64,000 nucleotides of DNA from Sinotaia quadrata (lineage: Eukaryota > Mollusca > Gastropoda > Architaenioglossa > Viviparidae): the NCBI GenBank assembly GCA_028829895.1, contig CM054181.1, forward strand, positions 13,982,001-14,046,000, read 5' to 3'. The position numbers and the translations under genes were made by a program. Below are positions 56,067 to 64,000 of the stretch, piece by piece; the stretch's first letter is position 1, and every line of letters starts with the position of its first letter. Under the pieces are notes generated by a model, which was given only the letters and a program-made list of their open reading frames with translations, had not been told where the DNA came from and ran no database searches.

Positions 56067-56860
56067 TGTAATAAATTTGCTTGTTCCTATTTTAAACTTA
56101 ATTATTATATAGTTTGTTCAATGTCAACGTGACATGACCTTCAGGTACTGCGATAAGGTTAGGCGATATTTTTCTAAGTTCCAGAGTTAAAATAACAACT
56201 CAGAAAAATTATGCTAGAACATGCTGACGTAATCCAAACCAGTCCAGAGTTAATGAGTAATTTTGCTATCCAATAGTTTAAGGTTTACAAATAATGAACT
56301 AGCCAATGGATAGAAACCAATATTTATGAGAAGTACTAAAAGAAAGTTCCATATTCTAATCACTTTGATTTTATATAACTCAAGTCCGGTCATGAAAAGG
56401 TGATTGTTAGCTTATGGTGCTTAAATGATTGATTGAGAGAATGGATTAGAAATATTTTGTGCACTTCACTATTGATATATTATAGCTGTTAATTTGATGT
56501 AAAGATATATTATGTGACTAGACTATTATTTCTACAAATGTGAATTATGATACTTATATGTAATATGTTAAACACATGACATTGCTTCTAGCAGAAACAC
56601 ATTTGTAATTGACTATGTTGTATTTATTATGCTGCATGGATATATCAGGCTAATAAATACTGTTGCAGGAATTTTAAGTGGAGAATGATTGTTAAAAAGA
56701 ATGGAGAATAGAGATGATTAAAATTGGAACTTAGCATTAATCGCTGACATGATGTTTCAGAAAGGAGCAAGCCTTCCCTCCCCCTTTCTTCCATGTATGC
56801 TTACAGTGGATTTGAGAAGTTTCCATCCTACAGTGTAGCAGTTGTGTTAATTCACTACAC
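56067..56860 (+). mobile_element. Partial copy of the 1.6 kb LTR-like family (5' half)
   Basis: Starts TGTAATAAATTTGC. It aligns by eye with 32555-33370 through GCTAGAAC, AATCACTTTGA, GATTGATNGAGAGAATGGA, TATTTATTATGCTG and GCTAATAAATACTGTTGCA blocks. It fades at about 56860. Confidence 0.62.
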
Positions 56861-57016
56861 TCCATTTAAGTGCTTGTTTAATGAAGCATGCAACAGGATG
56901 AAGCGTTCGTTTAATGTAACATGTAACAGGATGAAGTGTTTGTTTAATGTTACATGTAACATGTAACAAGATGTTATAAAGTAAAAGACAGATGTGTGTG
57001 TGTGGTGCGCGCGCGC

Positions 57017-57059
<43 letters not shown>

Positions 57060-57288
57060 TTAATGCAACTGTCAATGTGCGAAGTCAGTAGAGTTTAACT
57101 CTCTTTATTTTCGTTATTGATTATGATAACCATGTAACTTGAGCTGATACGCAATTATCTAGTTTGATAATTACCTGATTTAGTTTTTCGCACTGGAACT
57201 TGAAAGCGCCACGTGCATGCATTGTCGGCCTTGCTGCCACTGAAACTTCGAGGTTTTACATGCCATTCACCTATTTTGTTCTGGGAAT
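56861..57288. repeat. ATGTAACAGGATGAAG-type short repeats and (GT)n
   Basis: Three diverged 30-35 bp units (TTGTTTAATG-AACATGTAACAGGATGAAG) at 56875-56972, then TGTG-GCGCGCGCGCG-(TG)n at 56993-57058. The alternating CGCGCGCG/TGTG track is strongly Z-DNA-prone. Confidence 0.8.
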
Positions 57289-57437
57289 TGTGTTCAGTTG
57301 ATGTCTTACTGAAAGGTAACATTTTAATTTTTAACATGACTGTCATGTTACTTGTTCAGGAGAATTGTGTTCACTTGATGTCTTACTGAAAGGTAACATT
57401 TTAATTTTTAACATGACTGTCAAGTTGCTTGTTCAGG
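57289..57437. repeat. About 74-bp tandem duplication
   Basis: TTGATGTCTTACTGAAAGGT and AACATTTTAATTTTTAACAT occur in both copies. Confidence 0.92.
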
Positions 57438-57786
57438 GGAATTGTTTTAAGATGATGTCCAAATTAAATAGCGAAACCAGAAACTCAATATTATGACGTT
57501 TTCATTTCTGTCTGTAAGTGTTCGAGTTCAGAAGAAAAACTACCCGTCACGCACCCCTTAACTAACCCTCAATTTCTGCACTCCTTGTAGGAAAATTTCA
57601 CTTCACTTCCTTTTTCCCTCTCTCTTGGAATGTCCCTCAGGAAAGCCGATGACTCTACGTCACGTACCTAGTCAAAGTGTAGTACCGTATGTAAGGCAGT
57701 GCATTGCAAAGCGGGTATGAGTTCTTTGTAGCAAAAGTCGTAGCTAAATTCTTGGCTCAACTCACTACATACCAGTTTAAAAGAGG
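57438..57786. other. Unassigned spacer
   Basis: Nothing recognised. Confidence 0.4.

Positions 57787-57881
<95 letters not shown>
57787..57881. repeat. (CTAT)n microsatellite, about 24 units
   Basis: Pure run. Confidence 0.96.
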
Positions 57882-57882
<1 letters not shown>

Positions 57883-57904
57883 AATGTCTGTAATATGCAT
57901 ACTT

Positions 57905-58310
57905 TTGTTATTAGTCATGATTATTATTATTAATAATCATACAAACCAATTACAAGTGATGGAGAAATCTTAATTTATGTTTATTAATAATTCTCCAAGG
58001 AAACACTACTCGTCTCTCACTTGGCGGACTATACGGATGTAGTAAAGGCTTCTCTCTTCCACAACAATAAGACAGACATTTTACTGTCACACAATATTTT
58101 TGTGGGTGGAAACGTATTACTAAAGGAGTAATAAATCCATCTTTAATTATATTTAATGAGCCCCCCTCCACCCCATTGTCACTCCAACATATAATTTAAT
58201 AATATATATAAGAAGGTTAATAACTTTAACAATACATTTATTAAATCAACAATCAAATATACATATGCCAAATACAATGAAAAGATTACTTGACATTTAT
58301 ATTCTATGTA
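57905..58310 (-). mobile_element. Inverted 3' fragment of the 1.6 kb LTR-like family
   Basis: Reverse complement aligns with 33830-34150 and with 59370-59720. It is head-to-head with the next copy. Confidence 0.62.
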
Positions 58311-58632
58311 AGAATATTCAGAATTGGAAATGCTTATGTGATGGAACCATTATTTCTATGTTCACTAAATTGATTATGTTGTACATTATGCTTGTGAATT
58401 TTGATTGATGCTACATTTCTTATGCACGTGTGTGCATTGGGCTAATGAATATCATTGCAGGTTTTGTATGTTGTTAATGTATATATTAGAAAAAGGGGTT
58501 CAGAGATGAAATATGCCTGAAATTAGTGCTGCTTTAATTTGACTTTCGCAGAGAGGAGCATGCCTTTCTGTTTTTTATTTCATAACCTTGTATCCAATTC
58601 GGACTTCAGTGACTACTGCATTCTAGATCATA

Positions 58633-58762
58633 TTGGTGTGTATCCAGTATTGTCATTGAACTTATCAGTAATCATGTTGGTGGTATCCAGTATTGTCATT
58701 GAACTTATCAGTAATCATGTTGGTGGTACCCAGTATTGTCATTGAACCTATCAGTAAATGTG
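58633..58762. repeat. 43-bp tandem repeat inside the LTR-like copy, three units
   Basis: Units contain ATCCAGTATTGTCATTGAAC and TTATCAGTAATCATGTTGGTGG. Confidence 0.92.
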
Positions 58763-59191
58763 TTGCTGTAAGTAGATTTGTGTGAATTACATTCAAGAGC
58801 CAATTCAGTGAAACTAGTCTTGAGTTTAGTCTTGAGTTTAGTCTTGAGAATTAACAAAGATTATTTTGAACATTCCTTGTGTGTTGAATAGTGCACATTA
58901 AGTTTCTAGAACACTTCACGTGATGTGCTTTTGATAGTGCATGCAAAATTCTGGATGATTCTCCACAGTGTGCTTTGTGAGAGCATCGATGATTCTGGAA
59001 TAGTTGTGTAATGTGCCCAGAAAGCCTGTGTTGAACCGTCATTTAATAAGAAAGAACTTGTTGCAAACTGCATGATTGTGAACATGTGCTAGTGACAGCT
59101 ACCATTATTGAAAAGGTTATGTACATTCACTATAATTATAATTATCTCTCTAAAACTCCAGTCATTTCTGTGATGAATTATATCTTTGAAC

Positions 59192-59196
<5 letters not shown>

Positions 59197-59260
<64 letters not shown>
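59197..59260. repeat. (GT)n microsatellite
   Basis: Pure run, absent at the matching place in the complete copy at 32.6-34.2 kb. Confidence 0.96.
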
Positions 59261-59262
<2 letters not shown>

Positions 59263-59500
59263 CGCTGATTTCTATGCAAGGATAAACTGAATGAGTGTCT
59301 AACATTTAATTAGACAATGTTGTAAAATGATGTAAATATCAATGCTCTTTTGATTTATATTCATATTTTGTATATTTTATTGTTGATTTAATAAATTTAT
59401 TGTTAAATTTATTAACCTTCTTGCACATATATTAAAACTTATATTGGAGTAATAGCGGCTGGATGGGGGCTCGTTATATATAAATAAAAGACAGATTTTT

Positions 59501-59573
59501 ATTACTCCTTTAGCGCGAAAGCGGCGGAAGCCGGAAGCGTCCCTTACATTCAATCAATCAATTACTCCTTTAG
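59501..59573. mobile_element. 47-bp 5'-truncated retro-insertion with a 13-bp target duplication
   Basis: ATTACTCCTTTAG at 59501-59513 is repeated exactly at 59561-59573. Between them lies GC-rich sequence (GCGGCGGAAGCCGGAAGCG) ending in ATTCAATCAATCA, a tandem tetranucleotide tail. The duplication and 3' tail are signatures of LINE-driven insertion of a SINE or a short LINE 3' end. The inserted segment is absent from the other family copies. Confidence 0.8.
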
Positions 59574-59811
59574 TAAGAAGTTTCGATCTGCAGAGACATA
59601 ATACAACAGTAAATATAATCTGCAAAGTGAGAGACAGTGTTGGTCTTGCGGGAAAATTATTAATAATAACTATTAATTAATATTCTCGATCACTTGTAAT
59701 CAGTTATATGCTATTAATAAATAGAAAACAATCGTAAGGAGTGAAGGGTGCCCAGAGACGTCACACATATAAATAGTTTTTAAAAAAGCTATCACATTGT
59801 TTGAGCGGTTT

Positions 59812-60490
59812 ACTTACTTTTGCTTTGAGGTGATGCTTGTTTAATTGATAACAGCAAGATCTTGCTTTGATGTGATGCTTGTTTAATTGATAACAGCGAG
59901 ATCTTGCTTTGAGATGATGCTTGTTTAATTGATAACAGCGAGATCTTGCTTTGAGGTGATGCTTGTTTAATTGATAACAGCGAGATCTTGCTTTGAGATG
60001 ATGCTTGTTTAATTGATAACAGCGAGATCTTGCTTTGAGATGATGCTTGTTTAAATGATGATGGCGAGATCTTGTTCTGAAGTGATGCTTGTTTAAATGA
60101 TGACGACGAGATCTTGCTTTGAGATGATGCTTGTTTAAATGATGACGACGAGATCTTGCTTTGAGATGATGCTTGTTTAAATGATGACGGCGAGATCTTG
60201 CTTTGAGATGATGCTTGTTTAAATGATGACGACGAGATCTTGCTTTGAGATGATGCTTGTTTAAATGATGACGGCGAGATCTTGTTCTGAAGTGATTCTT
60301 GTTTAAATGATGACGGCGAGATCTTGCTCTGAGGCAGTTTCTTGTTTAATTGTTGATATCGAGAAATTGCTCTTAGAAGGTTTCTTGTTTAAATGAAGGC
60401 AACGAGAACTTTGCATTGAGATGGTACTTGTTTAATCGACAACCGTGAGATCTTGCTCTGAGCTGGTGCTTTTAAAAATTTATTATAGTG
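59812..60490. repeat. 42-bp minisatellite, about 15 units
   Basis: Units share GAGATCTTGCTTTGAG, TGATGCTTGTTTAA and end either TTGATAACAGC (first six units) or ATGATGACGGC (later units). Units decay after about 60330. Confidence 0.95.
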
Positions 60491-62104
60491 AGATCTTGTT
60501 CAGAGGTTATGATGTCATAATGGAGAAGACTGCAGTTTTACTCTGACGTAATGCATGCTTACTCGATTTTCAGAGAAACAGATTGAAGTTAGAGAATAAT
60601 TTATGAACCTGACTAAATGAATTTTTGTTATCCATCACTGTTGTGGACCTAATCAAATCTTGGCAATTAGTTGACGTAAATCTAATTTACAATCATTATA
60701 CGTAAATTGCACAAGGTTTCAAAAGTTCTTCGAAAGATGTATGTGGAAACTGGAAAATGTAATTTCATCCACATATTTCATGATGGTGGTGTAAAGATGA
60801 AGACTTTAATAATAAAAATAAAATTTTATTACATTGGACTTAATAGCTTTTTTGAAAACAAAATTGCGCTAGACATAATATTTTGTTTGAGTTTGTTACA
60901 CTTTCCTCATTCCTGTAGTTATTGATATTTAAAAAAGAAAAACGAAATCCCTAATGCGTATTCATGCTTGCTCTCTCGCTCGCTCTCCATGTTTCCCTTT
61001 GTTCTTGTGACGTAGTTACGAGACAAACGCCGATGGATCTTTCAATAGCAAAAGCGCGTCACGAAGATTCGCGTCAGTTGCAACCGGAAGAAATTAAGAA
61101 CACTGCTGTGAATCGCTTCGCTGACTTCTTGCCACATGGTTGGAGCCACATCTATTTTCTGAAAGAACACATCAGCTTTTAGTTGCGTCTTTTTCGTGCC
61201 CTTTACAGTGATTATATTTTTTTAATTGGGGGTGGTTGGATGGGTTTTGCTCCTCTCTCCATCCGCGAGATAACCACGTGCTAAGGGGAGACCACTCAGG
61301 TAACGAAAGGTAATTGGGTGACTCTTCTTCTCATGAACATAAAATGAACATTAACGCCATTCCTGGCCGAAAGAAAGGAGAAGATTGATTTTGATTTAGA
61401 TGTCAAGCCACAGGAAGGCCAAATGATTAACGATTTAGTAGTAAGTGCATTTTCCAGCCAGATGCTATGTTAGGGTAGTCGTTTCTTTTTTGTGAGGATT
61501 TTATTTCTTTTAAACAAAAGAACGGTCAAAACGTGCTCATCGTGTTAAAATTGATTGAATAAAATGTTACTTTGTCGAAAGCCCTGACTAGGGAATGCGC
61601 ATCCGTAGAAAGTGAAAAATGACGTAATAAAAGTTGTCGAGGGTAATGATCCAGAACTACTTCCGGCGAGGGAGAGAAAGAAAAAAAATGATGGAACGTA
61701 CACAGAGTTGTGGTGTTATGCCATGTTACGCAAATAGCTTTGTCCTCTTAGGACTGTTTGACGAGGTGATTTCTTACTTCCCTTTAGAGAGAAATGATGC
61801 TTTTCCAGTTTAAAAAAAAAAAAAAAAAGATCAGATCCGCTCGTTTACTATCAGGCTTTGTCATAGATCTTGGCTGAAATTTTGTTTTCGGTTAAGTCAA
61901 GTTTTAAGCTTCTTCGCATAATAATTAATATAGGTTATAAAACTCGTCTACGTCATTGGATTTAAAGAGTACTTTACATATGACGTAAATGACGTGAAAT
62001 GAACTTTCAATAATAGATACTTCAAACTTCTTTAGTCTTATTGTGATTTGAAGAATAGGTACTTTTAAAGTCTCAAAGAAATAAAGAAGTACCGATTATG
62101 AGAA
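60491..62104. other. Unassigned spacer with promoter-like words
   Basis: GC-richer near 60960-61190 and 61560-61690. The latter contains CTACTTCCGGCG, an ETS-type site. A 72-residue plus-strand frame (60964-61182) with a hydrophobic start (MLALSLALHVSLCSC) is non-repetitive, but I recognise no family and do not call it a gene. A-run at about 61812-61828. Confidence 0.3.

Positions 62105-62133
<29 letters not shown>
62105..62133. repeat. (TA)n microsatellite
   Basis: About 14 AT units. Confidence 0.95.
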
Positions 62134-62135
<2 letters not shown>

Positions 62136-62218
62136 ATATATTTTTCTTCTTGTAACACGTGACCTGAGGTAATAAAGACTGAATGACGTATGATAGTTGA
62201 AAAGTAAGTATTCGTCGA

Positions 62219-62338
62219 TAGTTCACAGTAAACATAAATACAGTTCACAGTAAACATAAATACAGTTCACAGTAAACATAAATACAGTTCACAGTAAACA
62301 TAAATACAGTTCACAGTAAACATAAATACAGTTCACAC
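62219..62338. repeat. 22-bp minisatellite, about 5.5 units
   Basis: Identical copies of GTTCACAGTAAACATAAATA plus CA. Confidence 0.96.
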
Positions 62339-62458
62339 TGTGCACATTGTATCCGTAAGTGGTTCTTAATTTTAAGTCACGTGCTATATCGGTGATGTGA
62401 AACATAAATATCCATGGTGAATGACGTAGTAAATGTTGGTGCAACATTTTACTTTGCA

Positions 62459-62565
62459 TGACCTGATGCCGTAAACCTTTGTAGGTCTATTCAGTATTTC
62501 AATCATGGACAGACCTGATGCCGTAAGCCTTGGTAGGTCTATTCAGTATTTCATTCATTTACAGA
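62459..62565. repeat. About 53-bp tandem duplication
   Basis: GACCTGATGCCGTAA and GTAGGTCTATTCAGTATTTC in both copies. Confidence 0.92.
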
Positions 62566-62935
62566 TTCTGACTTTTGTTCTATTCCACGAGTTAAAATTA
62601 GAATTTCCCAGGCATCTTTAGGGTTTGACGTCACCATACATTAATCTTAGAGGTCAACACGCAGATTTGTTTTTTTTTAATGTGACATGATTCTATTGGA
62701 TTATCCAAAATAGAATAGGAAGGGGGACGTGAGATTGGGTGGCGTTTAGATTAGAGTCTATTGGTACTATAAATCTGATAATGTGATCCTTAAGTCTTTT
62801 TTATTTGTTTATTTATTTGTACCTTTTTAATTTAAAATTTTATACTTTGAGATTAAATAGAATGATAATTTAAGCGTTACGTAAACCTGGAAGTACGGAT
62901 TTTACATCAGCCCAATTCTTCAGATCACAAAAATG
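62566..62935. other. Unassigned spacer
   Basis: It has a CRE octamer at 62626-62633. No gene recognised. Confidence 0.4.
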
Positions 62936-62944
62936 AAATTTAAA

Positions 62945-63210
62945 TCTGTCAAATGTCTTTAAGAATGTGAAATGCCTTGAATGTCAAATGTCTTTAAGAA
63001 TGTCAACTAGATTTAAGAACGTCAAATCTCTTTAATTACGTCAACTGGACGCGAAACCAATCATATGTCTCTAGACATGTAAGATGGACTTAAAACCAAT
63101 CATATGTCTCTAGACATGTAAGATGGACTTAAAACCAATCATATGTCTCTAGACACACACATATATATATATATGTCTCTAGACATGTAAGATGGACTTA
63201 AAACCAATCA
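62945..63210. repeat. Short repeat TGTCTTTAAGAATGTCAAA, then 39-bp minisatellite
   Basis: Diverged 19-25 bp units at 62945-63045, then about four units of ATCATATGTCTCTAGACATG and TAAGATGGACTTAAAACCA. The third unit is interrupted by a (AC)n-(TA)n insertion at about 63155-63173. Confidence 0.88.
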
Positions 63211-63424
63211 AACCTGTTGACAGTATTCAGATGACTTTAAAAAGGTTTCTCAGGACTTTCAATCAGAGTAATGTCTAAGGATCAGTCAAATGAATTTCAA
63301 ATCGGTCAGACACCTTAGATCAGTCAGGTGGACTTCACATTAGCCAGATACTTTCAGAACAATAAGATGAACATCAAATTAGTCAGATGATTTCAGATCA
63401 CCCATGTGATGTTTATATTCCTCT

Positions 63425-63610
63425 GACGAATTTAGCTTTCTCAGAGAAAAGTTTAGATAATCAGTTTAAAATTAGCCAATGTTATTTTATCGACATTCGG
63501 ATGGACTTTAGAGTTTAGATCACTCGGAAAGAAGTTTACATAAAAGAGATCAGTTTAAAATTGGTCAATTGTTATTTTATTGACACTCGGATGGACTTTA
63601 GATCACTCAG
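63425..63610. repeat. Two-copy tandem duplication of about 85 bp
   Basis: CAGTTTAAAATT, CAAT-GTTATTTTAT, GACA-TCGGATGGACTTTAGA occur in both copies. Confidence 0.85.
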
Positions 63611-63695
63611 ACGGACGTAAATGCCTTGTAACGTGACATGTTTTCTAGGAACCTTATTATGTTATTGTTTTCTATGAATATCTTTCGTCAAGTTT

Positions 63696-64000
63696 GCCAT
63701 TGAAAACCACATTGCTCTCTGTGAATGGTACTTTAAAAACCACATTGCTCTCTGTGAATGGTACTTTAAAAACCACATTGCTCTCTGTGAATGGCACTTT
63801 AAAAACCACATTGCTCTCTGTGAATGGTACTTTAAAAACCACATTGCTCTCTGTGAATGGTACTTTAAAATCCACATTGCTCTCTGTGAATGGTACTTTA
63901 AAAACCACATTGCTCTCTGTGAATGGCACTTTAAAAACCACATTGCTCTCTGTGAATGGTACTTTAAAAACCACATTGCTCTCTGTGAATGGTACTTTAA
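63696..64000. repeat. 33-bp minisatellite, nine units, runs off the window
   Basis: AACCACATTGCTCTCTGTGA plus ATGGTACTTTAAA, almost identical units with ATGGCACTTT variants at units 3 and 7 and AATCCAC once. 33 is three-divisible, so all minus-strand frames stay open; the peptide repeats are artefacts. Confidence 0.95.

Larger units (their letters stand above)
58340..59765 (+). mobile_element. Partial copy of the 1.6 kb LTR-like family (3' 1.4 kb)
   Basis: Aligns by eye with about 32990-34172 and ends GACGTCACA, the family terminus. It carries three internal additions: a 43-bp tandem repeat at 58633-58762, a (GT)n of about 32 units at 59197-59260, and a 47-bp retro-insertion at 59514-59560. 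Confidence 0.65.

Noticed and set aside
63662..63976. Two minus-strand frames of 100-104 codons
   Set aside because: The 33-bp array read in two frames; peptide repeats only.

Overview
This window looks like animal nuclear DNA, most plausibly from a marine gastropod or another mollusc. It is AT-rich and free of operons, and it is crowded with micro- and minisatellites: by my rough boundaries tandem arrays fill about a quarter of it. The transposons are typical metazoan ones. The mollusc assignment is an inference from this overall character; no host gene here proves it. I found no convincing complete host gene, no tRNA or rRNA gene and no CRISPR array. The window is best read as intergenic or intronic DNA shaped by transposition and tandem-repeat growth.

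Layout. 1-8 kb: short-unit minisatellites, a possible eroded first exon (2855-3004) beside a perfect CRE site, and an inverted partial copy of a 1.6 kb LTR-like family (4577-5600). 8.1-10.3 kb: a complete but dead hAT element with 8-bp target duplications and a transposase broken by two in-frame stops and about three frameshifts. 10.3-20.7 kb: mostly featureless AT-rich DNA with long 19-20, 33 and 20-bp arrays, (CTAT)n, (CA)n, and a promoter-like site at 13.1 kb. 20.7-28.0 kb: the main finding, a full-length LTR retrotransposon of the Gmr1-like Ty3/gypsy type on the minus strand. It has two 1021-bp LTRs identical by eye, a 5-bp target duplication, a polypurine tract, and one intact 1453-residue Gag-Pol reading frame in which integrase precedes reverse transcriptase. 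28-32.5 kb: minisatellites and a cluster of three CRE octamers. 32.6-34.2 kb: the complete copy of the LTR-like family, inserted into one unit of a two-unit tandem repeat so that the empty site can be read next door. 34-56 kb: more tandem arrays (49-bp, 30-bp, nested 22/57-bp, 31-bp), two G-quadruplex-prone stretches, a short non-autonomous hAT element (52.4 kb) and an orphan hAT end (55.36 kb). 56-60 kb: three further partial copies of the LTR-like family, two of them head to head, one carrying a 47-bp retro-insertion with a 13-bp target duplication. 60-64 kb: a 42-bp array, possible promoter motifs, and a 33-bp array that runs off the end.

Functionally, only the Gmr1-like element looks capable of making a working protein: Gag, aspartic protease, integrase, reverse transcriptase and RNase H from a single frame, presumably started from its own 5' LTR. 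The hAT transposase is dead. The short hAT relatives would depend on an active transposase elsewhere in the genome.
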